Shown here: one piece after another, positions 32,114-43,410 of the stretch
Layout: each line of letters opens with the position of its first letter
Numbering within the stretch: position 1 is the stretch's first letter
Origin: Gigaspora margarita
Lineage: Eukaryota; Glomeromycota; Glomeromycetes; Diversisporales; Gigasporaceae
Direction: 5' to 3'
NCBI GenBank assembly: GCA_009809945.1
Contig: WTPW01000017.1
Span: 832,999 to 896,998, forward strand
DNA length: 64,000 nucleotides
The notes under the pieces: model-generated
The model's database searches: none
Seen by the model: the letters and a program-made list of their open reading frames with translations, nothing else
What the model was told of the DNA's origin: nothing
Made by a program: the position numbers and the translations under genes

Positions 32114-32629
32114 TACAGTTGAACCTTCCAAAACCGATCCTGTCAAATCTGATAACCTGTAAAATCTGATAAAAAATTAATCTATAAAGCTGTTTTTGTT
32201 ATATGAACCTATATAGGTTATAATGGTTTCAAATCTAATAACCTCTCAATACTGATACAAAACTTGTCCACCGTGCATACAGTTCCATATTATTTTACTG
32301 ACAATTACTTTACTAATATAACATTTTACTGACAAATATTCACTGACAAGTTCATTTTACTGACAGTTTGTTTCACTGAAGCCATTTCATCACCAAGTTT
32401 TTTTTTAAAAAAGCACACTAAATTTAACCCTAATTTTACTCTAACCCTACTCTGACCCTAATGACAATGACCAGAATTACTTTGTCAGTGAAATGAGCTT
32501 TGGTGAAATAAACTGTCAGTAAAATGTACTTGTTGGTGAATAATTGTTAGTGAAATGATATGTTGGTGAAGTGATTGTTGGCAAAATAATTGCCACCCTG
32601 GCATACTGGTTTGGAAAGGTTCAACTGTA
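32114..32629. mobile_element. Pogo/Tigger-like MITE, TACAGTTGAACC ends, with inner inverted repeat
   Basis: TACAGTTGAACCTTCCAAAA at 32114 is inverted as TTTGGAAAGGTTCAACTGTA ending at 32629. Inside, from about 32290 to 32590, TTCATTTTACTGACAGTTTG with TTTCATCACC pairs with GGTGAAATAAACTGTCAGTA, suggesting a second element nested in it. That inner loop contains TAACCCTACTCTGACCCTAA. The minus ORF 32485-32679 is spurious. Confidence 0.8.
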
Positions 32630-33367
32630 TATATAAAATTTGCTAAAGATACTTTAAATAATAATATTAATATGTTCAATATACATACTCTTTCTGCTGA
32701 TCATCTGTCCCAAAATGGGTGCTAAGAAAAAAACAACAAAAACAGTTGACACATTATATAAATCAATTACTTCAACATAAAAATCTACTTATTAAAGAAT
32801 ATAGAAGATAACCAAGCAAGTTGGAGTAAACCTTTAAATAACAGGAAAAACCAAAACCCTAGACAAAATACAAAAATAACAGAAACAGAAGAACTGTAAA
32901 GCAAAAAGATAGATAGAAAATTATCAAGACTTCAGATGACAAACACAAAACAGAACACTAAAGTTCTAAAAACTAAAGTGAACACATAGAAGCATCTCTA
33001 AAAAAGGGAATGAACTACTGAGTTGAAGGAACAGCAAGATACTATCAAATAGCTATATACAAAATTTTTTGAAAATAAACATAGTTAGAAAAAATCAAAT
33101 TGTTCCTGTACTGTCGATCAATCAGGAATTACATAATCAAAATAACAAATAAAGTAAACACAGATAAGATAAACAAACATATAATAATCATGTGATGTGA
33201 AGCAAACAAATATAATTGACTAATCAAATATACAAACAAAGAGCATTATACAAACCACAAGAACATTATGGAACATCTACAAGGCAACAAGGCCATATTT
33301 ACCAATAAATTTTAAAAGATTAACAGGATTTACTTAAGCAAAAAGGGATTGTCCTTAAGAGTGAAAA

Positions 33368-34800
33368 ATGCATCGCCAATTGCTAGGAATGCATAATCCA
33401 GGATTAGTCATTATAATTAGAAAAGCCAATGAAGTATACAACAACATTGCATATATACAATCAGCTAAAAAATCTCTATCACAAGAGGAACTCAACTTTA
33501 TAAAGTTTAGAAACAAAATAGAATCAAGGGCAGTTAAAGTGACACATGTTACTGGAGACAATCAGGAAAAAATTACACAGAAAAAGAAACTGCTAGTTGA
33601 CAATGAATATGGAACAATAGATCATGGACTTGAGAAAACTCTACTATAGGAGACTACAAAAGAACCAACAACAATCCATAGAGAAACGAGACAACATCAA
33701 GCCAAGAAAAAACTGCAACTGCAGTAGAAAAGAATACTGAATACCAAACAAAAGAAAAATACATAAGTTAACTTTGGAAAGAAAAGAGAAAAATATCTAC
33801 AATTCAGAAACAAGGAAAAAAATAAGTACAAGAAGACATATACTAGTCAGAATGGGCCCCAAAAAACTCAAAAAAGTATTACTCAGAAAAGAAACAGGAG
33901 AGAAGATATATCTTTTTACAGTATGGGATATACCAATGAGTACATAGCTGTATAAAGTTAAGGAGACCTTATCATACTATAGCAAGATGAAAATTATCAA
34001 AACCCTCAACTTGAAAAAATCAAAGGCCACTTATATAAAGATTGCAACACACAATTATACTAGATTCAAGGCACTAAAAGAAGCTTGGTCTATATAGTTT
34101 GAGAATAGAAAACACATAGAGTAACACCTAGAGAATTTGAATCAAGCACACTAGTGTACAGAAGAGAATATCTGTCATTACAAAATATTCCAAGAACTGC
34201 AACAGAATTAGCTTTATTAAGACAACTGAGGCCTTTGAAAGCAAAGTGGTATACATCACAAAAAACAGTAATGGCAATCAGCGGCAAAGAGCTATAGTGT
34301 ATTTCAAAAATAGGGATGAACAGAAAAAAGCTTCAATAAGAGTGGTCTACTATTATGAGATGAGAATAGAATGGGTTCTAAATAAGAAACAAACAGAAAC
34401 AACAATGCAAGCATTTTTGGACCAACAGAGAATAGAAACTGAAACCCAAAATCTATATAAAAGACCAAGCTCAAGAAATCTAGAGGGATTCACAATGAAG
34501 AAAGAGGAAAGGAGAGTGGAACCCACCCTATACAAACCTAATAAATATAGAAAAAAACAAAAGGGCAAAAAGCCAATATATTAGAGCATCAATTTAAAGA
34601 TACTGTTAGTTCCACACTCTGAAAATAAAATATTGACAATAATACTAGAAAAACTCAAAAACCTTAAAAGTGAAAGAAGGGAATCTCTTCCAAATAGATC
34701 CTAATGGGCACACCAGTTGATCAGGAGGAAATTGGAGATCATAAGGATCACCAAATAACAGGGAGAACAATATAGAAATTAAAAACAATATAGAAATAGT
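33368..34800 (+). pseudogene. LINE ORF1 remnant
   Basis: Basic, Gln/Lys/Thr-rich pieces in several frames: KKSLSQEELNFIKFRNKIES near 33470, KMKIIKTLNLKKSKATYIKI near 33990 (order reminiscent of an RNA-binding fold), and 34246-34584 with RQRAIVYFKNRDEQKKA and a strongly basic end KYRKKQKGKK. This matches the nucleic-acid-binding role of LINE ORF1 proteins. At least three stops or frameshifts. No CCHC knuckle seen. Confidence 0.55.
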
Positions 34801-34819
34801 AAATAGGGATTTTTTTAAA

Positions 34820-35560
34820 ATAGGTTTTCATAATATTTATAGTATCAGAAATAATTTAATGAAGTTACAGGAACTAATAGATTGCAATGATAGTATAAAC
34901 TTGGACTGTATCAAAATCTTAGAAACAAATATAAATAACAAGGAAATTCAGTTGAACAAGACAGACCTGAAAGATTACAGGATATATAGAACAAGTGATG
35001 TGATTGATAAAAGAAAAGGATCAGGAGTAGCATTCTTAGTCAATAAAGATTGGCAGAAGCATCATACAAAAGTCTCAACACCAAACAATTACTCTCTTGA
35101 AGCACCATTCAAGTTTAAATAGTTAATCATAATAATGTGGATCCTATATGTTCCTCCGAATAATACAGAAGCTCAAAAAAGAATACAGCAAAGAGTCATA
35201 CATGATGTCACAAGAAGAAAAAGAAACACAAAAATAATAATCAGAGGTAACCTAAATATCAGAGAAAGTGGTGAAGAAGAGACAGAGAAAACAGAGAGAA
35301 CTAGAAAAAAACTTCAAGAATTGTATATTCACCACTTACTAAATGGCTCAAATGTACAGGGTTTACAGACACATTTAGACTTTTTAAATCTATATAGTAA
35401 CAAGTACTTCTGGATTAATAAGAAGTACAGTTCAAGAATAGATTATGTATAAGTAGACCCAGACACTAAAAACTTAGTAGTAGGTAGAGTTATAGATAAT
35501 ATAAAAGACTGCACAGGCAGTAACCATCAGCTAATATGGACAAAAATTTTCACAAAACCC
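34820..35560 (+). pseudogene. LINE apurinic-like endonuclease (EEP domain)
   Basis: IGFHNIYSIRNNLMKLQELI starts the domain. It is followed by LETNIN (active-site Glu region), GSGVAFLVNKDW, a TAG, ILYVPPNNTEAQKRIQQRVI, IIIRGNLNIR (the GDxN site with Asp changed to Asn), SRIDYV, a TAA, and DCTGSNHQLIW (the SDH motif with Asp changed to Asn). The Asp to Asn changes are G to A transitions. This domain nicks target DNA in active elements; here it is inactive. It ends at the MITE. Confidence 0.75.
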
Positions 35561-35937
35561 TTAAGAGTAGGGTGAACATAGATCAATTTTCATATGATTT
35601 ACAGGGTACAAAAAAATTGTATATAGAAAACAAAAATATGCTTCTAAAAAAACTTTTCAAGATTATAGCCAGTTTTCTCAAAATTTTGTAGTATATAATT
35701 TGAAGTCTTCTATTTGTTATAGTAAAATTTTAAACCCTATATCATTTAAAAAAATCTACCTTTGTATATTGGTAAAAAAAACTTATATGACCCCAAATTT
35801 CCTTAGGTTGCACAAAAATTGCTAATTCTGATTGGTTGAATCATTGTTGTTTACAACCCTGATTGGTCGATCATCTGATTTCATATGGTTACAAAGTGAT
35901 CATTATTAAAAATGATCTATGTTCACCCTACCCTTAA
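35561..35937. mobile_element. TTAA-flanked MITE, TIR GAGTAGGGTGAACATAGATC, inside the LINE
   Basis: TTAAGAGTAGGGTGAACATA at 35561 mirrors TATGTTCACCCTACCCTTAA ending at 35937; TTAA is present at both edges. The TTAA target and TIR of about 20 bp suggest piggyBac-type mobilisation (inference). Subterminal TGATTGGTTGAATC / GATTGGTCGATC words are present. A decayed relative is at 14170-14516. Confidence 0.8.
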
Positions 35938-36735
35938 TTAACACTTAGTCATTAGGAGAGAAAAATAGAGAAATATAGAAGAAAGAAAAATATACCTATA
36001 TGACAAAGCAGGCAAAGACGACTGAAAAAACTATAAGTCTTTGTCAGATAGTTACATCCAAGAAGACCAAAATAAAAGAAAGAAAAAAAGTATGAGCTAT
36101 CAAAGCCACAATGAAGCTAAAACACAAATAAATGACCTATAGGAGCAACTAGTGTTATGGATAAATAGAGCTATTAAAAAATCTATTCCGCTCAAGATGG
36201 TCAAAAATTTACTAGATGAAAAACAGAAGCTAGTAACATGGAACCTTAGGTACAGATGGCTAAAAGTAATTCAGAAACTCTGTAGACATGCAAAAGAGAA
36301 TTTAAATAAAGAAATCAACATAATAGAATGGATAGAGGTGATCGCAACTATAACAAAGATTAATAGACACAATGACACCTGCATTCCAAATGTGGAACAA
36401 TACTGGACTCAAGAGTGGCTAGACCAAGCATGTTCATAGAGCAAAATAATCAAGAACAATATAGTGTCAGAGCAAAGAAGAGATAAAGAAAAGGAAATTA
36501 AAGGTATGTAGAAAGAAGATTTGGTATAGTAGAAAGCAAAGAAAAAAGAATGCTAACCAGTATCCTGGAGAAGCTGTAGTAGAAACTAAAGACAGAAAAG
36601 TTTTGATAAGTGATAAGAAAGAGAAAAATGGTACCCAACTAATATATAAACTCGATAATGTAAGAAGGGCAGTTTCAACACACTACAATGAACAATATAA
36701 CAGACCTAAGAACACAAAAGATAGAATCCCACAGA
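35938..36735 (+). pseudogene. LINE linker between endonuclease and reverse transcriptase
   Basis: Broken frames, basic and helix-prone, for example LWINRAIKKSIPLKMVKNLL and NRHNDTCIPNVEQYWTQEWL at 36152-36439. Usual for LINE ORF2 between domains. Confidence 0.5.
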
Positions 36736-37730
36736 AATAGCAACAGAAATACAGCCCAAAGAGTGGATTAAAAAAGAGTAGCATGTCACAGTACTTAATG
36801 AAATCACACTTCTAGAATGGAAGGAAGCAATGCACAAAATAGCAAATGACTTAGCTCCAGAACTTTCAGGAATTGGATATACAATTCTTAGAAGAATAGG
36901 GCCAAAGACTAAAGTGTATATTTTAAAGCTCCTAAATAAAATCTTAAAAGAGAAAATTTATCCAAGAAAATAGAAAGTTGGTATAATATTTCCAATACCA
37001 AAAATCACTGAATTGGACCTAACAATGCAAAAAATAAGATCTATAATGTTACTAGAAGCTGCCAGAAAGTGTTTTGTATAAATAATACAAACAAGATTAA
37101 GCAAAGTGATAGTAGAAAAACAAATCCTTAAAGGACTAAACTTTGCAGGGCTCCCAGAAGAGAGTACACAAGAGCCCCTACATATCATAAATAACTTAAT
37201 AGAAGGGGCTAGAGAAAACGATACAGAGCTTTGGCTTGTACTTTTGAACATAAAGAAAGCATTCGACTTGATGAGCCTCAGAGGCCTCAAGGCAGTGATG
37301 AAAAGAATTAGCTTTCCAACTCAACTAATACATCTTATGCTGGAGCTCTTTGATGACAAAAAAATTAAAATAATTACTAAGTTCGGTCTAACAGAAAGCA
37401 TTAGAGCAAAAGAAGGTATAGACTAAAGAAAAGTAATCTCACCCTTACTCTGGAAAATATACTTCGACCCTCTGTTATCCTATCTCCAAAAATTAAGACT
37501 AGGAGCAAAATTAGAGGTGGAGTGGCCTATAGATCCTAGAAAAGACCAGGTAAGAAAAGACAGAATAACTGTAGCAGGGCTTGCTTACGCAGATAATACA
37601 GTTCTAGTAGCAGAATTGCAAGAAAAAATACAAAAAATTATAGATATAGCAGAAGAATTTTTTGAAGCTAATTCAATAAAACTGAACACCAAAAAGACGG
37701 AACTAATAGGCTTCAATAAAAAATGAAAAA
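36736..37730 (+). pseudogene. LINE reverse transcriptase domain
   Basis: Motifs in order: a PRK*KVGIIFPIPKI stretch near 36962 (TAG replaces the usual Trp), AARKCFV*IIQTRLSKVIVE near 37055, ILKGLNFAGLPEESTQEPLH, LNIKKAFDLM, MKRISFPTQLIHLMLELF, EGID*RKVISPLLWKIYFDP (TAA where a Gln is usual) and LAYADNTVLV near 37580. The catalytic YADD is YADN here. Reverse transcriptases prime cDNA synthesis at the nicked target; this copy cannot. Confidence 0.85.
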
Positions 37731-39145
37731 AGAATAACACCTGTATGCTTTTTAACAAAAAGAATGATAAAAGTCATACCAAAAAAAATCAGAACCTAAA
37801 AAGATACCTAGGAGTATGGATCGCAATTAAAGGCTGTAAGAAAAGTCTAAAGTCAAGATTAAAGCAAGAAGCAGTAGAACTAGCACATTTGATAAAGACT
37901 AAAGAGATCTCTATATAACAAGCCAAATACATTAACAACAAGATACTTCTACCAAGATTAGAATACAAATTAAATCTTATCTTCTTCATAAGCAGAAATG
38001 TAATAAAATACAAAGCATGATGCTACAGATTGTTAAATGGAAAGCAGAAGCAAAAAGAACTATAGCAAACTCCTTTCTATATAACAAAGACATTCTAGAT
38101 CTAAAACTATTATAGCAAAGACACTAGGAGCATTCAGTAGTAGAATGGCTCATTAGAATAAATAGCACAAAATAGCAAGAAAAATAGCAAGAAATAGACT
38201 CAAAGCTGCAAAACTAGACCTACTCTCAACAAAGCCAATCTGGCTATTGGAGGAGAAGCAAATAAACAAGTGAAAATAGACAAACAATCTAAATACTGCA
38301 ATTCTAGGAATCGCAAAGGCACTCCAGATTGAGATCGAGAGTAAACTTAATAAGGAGAAATGGAGTATTCTACTCCTATATGACCCAAACAAAAAGATCA
38401 TATGAATTCTTAAAAAGAATGAATAGCAAGGAAACATGCAGACCATCAAAAAACTGAGAATATGGAACCTGAAGTAAATCATAAGAAGACAAAATCAATA
38501 TCTTATGACCTGGCAACAAATAAAAAGAATTAGAAATTACTTGGCCAAAGAAAGAATTCCAAATTGGTTTTGCACCTTGGAAGAAATCATTATCATAAAT
38601 TGGAAACAAGAAAAGTCAAACCAGAGTTCCAAATTGATCTAAGAGAAAAAAGCCACATGACCAGATGGAATGTAAAAAAATATTAACAAAATGCTCTAAG
38701 AAAGAATGGATCCTAGGTAATACTAAGAAGAGCAAAAGACCAGTAATAGGTAGAATCTTAAACAAATTCTCTGATAGAACTGAGATAAAGAAATGGGAAA
38801 AAGAGGACAAAGAAAATCAGAACATCAATTCTGGAAAGAAAACAACAATAAGAATTAAAGAAAAAATACATCAAAATAGACCCATATTGAAACTCAAGAG
38901 ATTAAGCAATATAGATGACTAAGAACTAGGCAGTTGGAAGTTGCTAATAGATCCAGAAGGTCTACAAGAAGCTCTAACCATGAAATCACCTAACCAACCT
39001 AATGCTTGAGAAAGTGTTATCCAAAGAATAGAGCAATCTGAAAGCTGGGACATCTTGAGTATAAAGAAAATGGTTGCTAATAAAAGAAAAGATTGGAGTT
39101 AGAAGAAGCACTAAGTGATAATAGAAATTTAACGAACTTACCTTT
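37731..39145 (+). pseudogene. LINE region between reverse transcriptase and RNase H
   Basis: Lysine-rich broken frames (for example KRYLGVWIAIKGCKKSLKSR near 37800 and 38665-38922). Minus-strand ORFs at 37789-38810 are shadows. Confidence 0.5.
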
Positions 39146-39424
39146 TACCGTAATTTGCCATACAAGGTACCAGGGTACAGTTTAATTTCATGTAGTAAAA
39201 AATTTGATAAGTACCCCTGGGTATCTTGTATGGTATAGGGTACAGTATGTAGGGTACATTGTGTGGAGTGTAATATTAACTATAAGTAAAATTATTAGTA
39301 AATCAACCTTGATTTGTACCCAGGTACCTTACAAACATTACAAAAAATAGTCTAAAAATATACCCAGTACAAATCAAAGGGGGTACTGATCAAAGGAGGG
39401 TTTCTTCCATAGTAAATTACAGTA
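39146..39424. mobile_element. TA-flanked MITE inside the LINE, TIR TACCGTAATTTGC
   Basis: TACCGTAATTTGCCATAC at 39146 is imperfectly inverted as CCATAGTAAATTACAGTA ending at 39424. Internally GTACCCCTGGGTATCTTGTA and TACCCAGGTACCTTAC form subterminal palindromes. It splits the RNase H domain just before YMDGSL; TA flanks both sides. Confidence 0.7.
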
Positions 39425-39621
39425 TATGGATGGCTCACTCAGGAAAACAAAAGGGAAAAATTACAGAGCAGAATATAGTGTAGTTCAGTGCAATTTAGAA
39501 AATAGAATAATTAGAGAAACCAAAGGTAGAATAGAAGGATGGTTCTCCTCGACAAGAGCAGAGCTAGCAGAAATCCTAGAGGCAATACTAATCTCCCCCA
39601 CATCAAGTGTAATGAATATAT
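39425..39621 (+). pseudogene. LINE RNase H domain, first part
   Basis: MDGSLRKTKGKNYRAEYSVV carries the first catalytic Asp (DGS). GWFSSTRAELAEILEAILIS has the catalytic Glu. Then TSSVMNI leads into the strand that should read YIDSQAAI, but the reading is cut by the next MITE. Confidence 0.75.
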
Positions 39622-39956
39622 GGGCCTTTGTAGTAGAAAGGGTAGATATGCCAATATATATAATTTTGAGATAATTGAATTTAATCATTTGTTTTAATTT
39701 TTGGACTGATCTGGGTCAATCAAAATTCACGATTTTGATTGGTTAAAGATACCATATGATTAATGGATAATCTCGTGATGTGCTTGGTTTCAACCTTACG
39801 CAACTTTCTTTTACATTATGTATCTTGATTTTTTATTATGCAAATTGACTTAAATTTATAATTGAAAAATGTTGGTCACATCGAAATTTACCAGAATTTA
39901 ATAAAAACTCAATTTTTCATTTTGGGGTTGTATCTGCCCTTTTTACTGCAAAGCCC
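39622..39956. mobile_element. MITE inside RNase H, TIR GGGCCTTTGTAGTAGAAAGG
   Basis: GGGCCTTTGTAGTAGAAAGG with GTAGATAT at the left mirrors GTATCTGCCCTTTTTACTGC with AAAGCCC at the right. Flanks are ATATAT / TTATATAT. Removing it joins MNI to YIDSQAAI in frame, which proves the boundaries well. Confidence 0.8.
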
Positions 39957-40720
39957 TTATATATATAGATAGTCAAGCAGCAATCCAAGGCATTGAAGCA
40001 GTAGAAAATACAAATACCCCAAGATTCTGGTATAAGATTAAAAATAGCAGTCTACTGAGCAAAATTAATAAAAACATTAAAGTCAAGGAACTGAAATTAA
40101 CATTGTATAAAATAAAGGTGCACTCAGGTATAGCATTAAATGAGAAGGCAGACCTCCTAGCAAAAGAAGCACCATCATTAGAAGAGAGAACAATAATAGT
40201 GACTGATAATGTAAAAGGATACGCATTTACGCCTGTATAGCAGAAATCCAGAATAGAGATCCCAATAAGACATTTCGTTAAAAAGATGCTTGATATATAT
40301 CAAAAAGCAGAATGGACTTTTTTCAGAAATCAAAAAAACGAAATATACAAAGTATGATGAACAGCAAATTTTCAGAAGATTTTGGTGAAAACCCCAGAAA
40401 ATGAAAGCCCTTAACAAAAGGGATAACAAAAAATAGGTATTTAAAATAAAAATAATAAATAGATCTCTTCCCACTTTAACTAAAAGATATGGGGTCTGTG
40501 CCTTGAAAATGACCCTACAAGACATTGTTACACAAGAATTTTATTAAGAAAAACATAGTAAATCTATTTTTAGAAAAAAATTTAAGGCACAGATCCCATA
40601 TTATGACCAAGGAGACATTTACAATAGTTCCAACTACCATAAATGCATGACTAATAAAGAGACATCAGATCACTTGGCTGCCTGTTCTGCTGACAAAGAA
40701 ACATGAAAACAATTGGAAGA
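39957..40720 (+). pseudogene. LINE RNase H second part and Cys/His finger-like segment
   Basis: YIDSQAAIQGIEAVEN carries the second catalytic Asp; KVHSGIALNEKADLLAKEA carries the His and final Asp of the RNase H fold. After stops, NYHKCMTNKETSDHLAAC at about 40635-40690 resembles the Cys-x-His-x4-Cys finger seen at LINE C-termini. RNase H removes RNA from the hybrid. Confidence 0.75.
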
Positions 40721-41402
40721 GAAAATAGCAAAAAAATATGGAACTCTATACCTAGTAACTCTCAGAGGAAAGTAGACCAGCATCAGCTCCTAGAAATTTT
40801 GACCAACAAAGACACACCAGAAGATCAATGAAGAATGCTTCTAACAAGAGAAATAATAAAACTCGACATAAGAAAAAATTTAGAATATATGGACCTGGAA
40901 AACAAAGTAATCAATCACATACTACTGGTTTGGTTAGAGAAGTGGATAATGAACTTCTAGGACAAAATTTGGAAAGAAAGATGTGAGTGAACTATAATAT
41001 GGGAAAAAGAAAATGGAATTACCATGAAGACTAAAAGAAAGAAAAGAGAAAGAAAAACATTTCAAAAGCTGAGAATGACCATTAAACAAGTGGAGAGATT
41101 GCCTCAGGATAGTTTGGGATGAAGTTAAAAAATAGATAAAAAATAGTATTTATAGTTGGTGAAATCATAGTTGAAGCGATCATGACAGGCCTCAGAACCA
41201 AGTTGGTGAATTCTCTATAGAGTATTACTCAATAAGGAAAGGAGATGAATTCTGAATTGGCAGGTCACACACAGGTGCCTAGAGTAACTGGGTGAGCTGT
41301 AGTTTAGTTGTAAGGTACAAAGTACCAGAAATAGTAATAGCATTAGATAATATAACTATTTTTAGAATAAAATTATGGCATGATCACCAATTAAAAAAAA
41401 AA
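40721..41402 (+). pseudogene. LINE 3' end
   Basis: Remaining C-terminal coding fragments with stops and then untranslated sequence, ending in a 10-bp A-tract. Confidence 0.6.
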
Positions 41403-42061
41403 TAATATTATTAATATGTTAATATAAAAAACTGTATAGTATAGTTATTTGTTAAAAAATATTTATGCCATATTATTAATAAAGCTATATAATAATTTTA
41501 CATTATTTTTTATATATTTGTACTAAATTTTTACTATTTAATTGAATGTAAGTCAATTAGCATAGTATTATTTAAAATGACTATTTTGCTATATATATAC
41601 ATATATTAATAACCTTTAAATTTGACTATAATAAAGTTTTTTGTTAGTTTATTTTTTTAAAAGACATAATAAGATCAAATTCATATTGAATATTTAAATT
41701 AAATAGAGTTAACTATTTCATTGTTTATTTCTTTGTCTATTTTTTAAATTTCTTATTTTTTATTTAAAAAAACCTATTTGAAATAGTCTATTTTACTATG
41801 TAAATAGAATTCTATTTTAAGTCTGAAGAAAAAACCAACACAGATCAGCCTGACAAAATGGCTATTTTCAGTGCACATAATTGCTTTGATCTAATCAACC
41901 AATCAAAACCTGTAATTTGCAGATACACAAACTAGATCACTATGACTCTACTGTAATATCCTTCAGATAATTATTACTATTCAGATTATATTTATACAAT
42001 CTAGGCACATATTTATATTTTATCTGATTTATTTAATAAAATGTAATTAGAGTTATTATAC
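41403..42061. other. AT-rich sequence without a gene
   Basis: A palindromic stretch at about 41690-41830 (TTGAATATTTAAATTAAATAG against CTATTTGAAATAG) is the only structure I see. Confidence 0.4.
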
Positions 42062-42400
42062 CAATTCCATTTTAATAACATTTTTGCTATACCTGATATT
42101 CTATCTGCAAATTCTATCTCTGCTAATTTTTGAAAATAAATAAATACTTTATTTTTACCTTTTTCAATTCCAATTCCATAAAGATAACAATAATCATTGC
42201 ATTTTGTTCTAATAGTATTCCCATGTTTTCAGCTTTTTGATATCAAATTAGGGCCTTACTTATACTAGTTGTTTTATTAGTATTACCCATATTTGCAAAT
42301 TTTTTAATATAATTGAATAGTTTATATTCATCTTTTCCAATTCCAATTCTATCAAAATAACAGGCTATAGCTTCAAAAAAAATCCAAAAGCACAACCTAT
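42062..42400 (-). pseudogene. Second Sel1-like repeat remnant
   Basis: Minus-strand translation gives CYFDRIGIGKDEYKLFNYIK, KKFANMGNTN, a TGA, YQKAENMG and in a further frame LYGIGIEKGKNKVFIYFQK with LAEIEFADRISGIAKMLLKW. These are three decayed Sel1-like repeats of the same type as 25925-26505, but CpG-poor and more eroded. The end LLKWNWYN resembles the end of the first locus. Confidence 0.7.
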
Positions 42401-42811
42401 TTTTGAGATTTTTGATAACAAATGAATGCTTTATGTTTATTAATTTATTTTTATTTAAATGTGCCTTTATTCTAATAAGAATAAAAATCAGATTTATTCT
42501 AATCAATACTAAATCTAAATCTGGTTAATTCTAACTTAACAATGCCTTATTTATAGAAGTATAAATTTTTATACAAATAAATTTTTGTTTTTTGTAAACT
42601 TTTTGAATATTGAATAAATCTATACTTAGTTAACTATTAGGTTTGTAATAGATTTGCTATATTTGTATTATAAGGATTTGTAAGTTTACCAGTAAATTTT
42701 GTCTAAAAGTATCTAATTTATCTCTAATTATAAACAGATCTTTGGTGCAGATAGGGCACTATTTGTTAATATATATGGTATAAATCATATTAATATTGGT
42801 TACCCAATTGG
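42401..42811. other. AT-rich sequence without a gene
   Basis: The ORF at 42243-42506 (-) extends the Sel1 frame upstream but without recognisable repeats. Confidence 0.4.
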
Positions 42812-43090
42812 CAGTGTTGTTATGGGACAGCTTTGGACAAAGATTTGGATAATTTTGAACAATTTTGGACAATTAAATAAAGTAAAATTACTTAAAATTT
42901 TATTAAGATAACCTATTTAATTTTAACTTGGAATGTGTTTAGCATCTAAAAAATATATAGTTATATATTTTTTAGATAAATTTATTAATTATTAAAGCCT
43001 GAACAAGCTTTGAACAATCTTGGACGTTTGGACAATTTTGGATGTGGACAAGCCAAAAAAGGCTGTGGACAGCCAAAATGTACAACACTG
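42812..43090. mobile_element. hAT-like MITE, CAGTGTTG family (copy 2)
   Basis: CAGTGTTGTTATGGGACAGC against GGACAGCCAAAATG then TACAACACTG. CAATTGG flanks both sides (42805-42811, 43091-43097), 7 bp of a probable 8-bp duplication. The loop contains an ATATATAG hairpin near 42955. Confidence 0.8.
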
Positions 43091-43251
43091 CAATTGGTAT
43101 CTTAAATAATTCTGATAAATATATTATTTTTTTTATAATATAAAAAAACCAGATATATATCACAATAAAATTAGATATATATTATTAACAAATCAGATAT
43201 ATTTTAGAGGTTTTTTTTTAATAGACTTATTAATATATATAATAAGACAAA
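43091..43251. other. AT-rich spacer
   Basis: No feature seen. Confidence 0.4.
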
Positions 43252-43410
43252 GTCTATATGCCACCTAGGGTGGTACACCACCCTGTTCAAATTTAATAGT
43301 AATTTGATGATGCACATCACCTTAGGGTTAGGGTCAGTCAGTCAATTTAGTATTTAATTTGGATAGGGTGGCAGTAAATTATTTACCACCCCGGGTGGCA
43401 CATAGATGAC
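43252..43410. mobile_element. MITE with TATGCCACCTAGGGTGGT ends
   Basis: TATATGCCACCTAGGGTGGT at the left is inverted as ACCACCCCGGGTGGCACATA at the right. A further ACCACCCTG / AGGGTGGCAG pair lies inside. The loop holds CTTAGGGTTAGGGTCAG. Confidence 0.7.

Larger units (their letters stand above)
32684..41402 (+). mobile_element. LINE-type non-LTR retrotransposon, degraded, about 7.7 kb without insertions
   Basis: Order ORF1, EEP endonuclease, reverse transcriptase, RNase H, Cys/His finger-like segment, 3' A-tract (41393-41402) identifies a LINE of the RNase H-bearing kind. The flanks AATAATATTAATATGTTCAA (32659) and AATAATATTATTAATATGTT (41401) are similar and could be a target-site duplication of about 25 bp, though such AT-rich words are common here. 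The body is almost free of CG and has many TAG, TAA and frameshift lesions. Three MITEs interrupt it at 35561, 39146 and 39622. Confidence 0.8.

Noticed and set aside
37789..38810. Minus-strand ORFs over the LINE
   Set aside because: They are antisense to the LINE coding region, and the plus strand carries recognisable LINE motifs.
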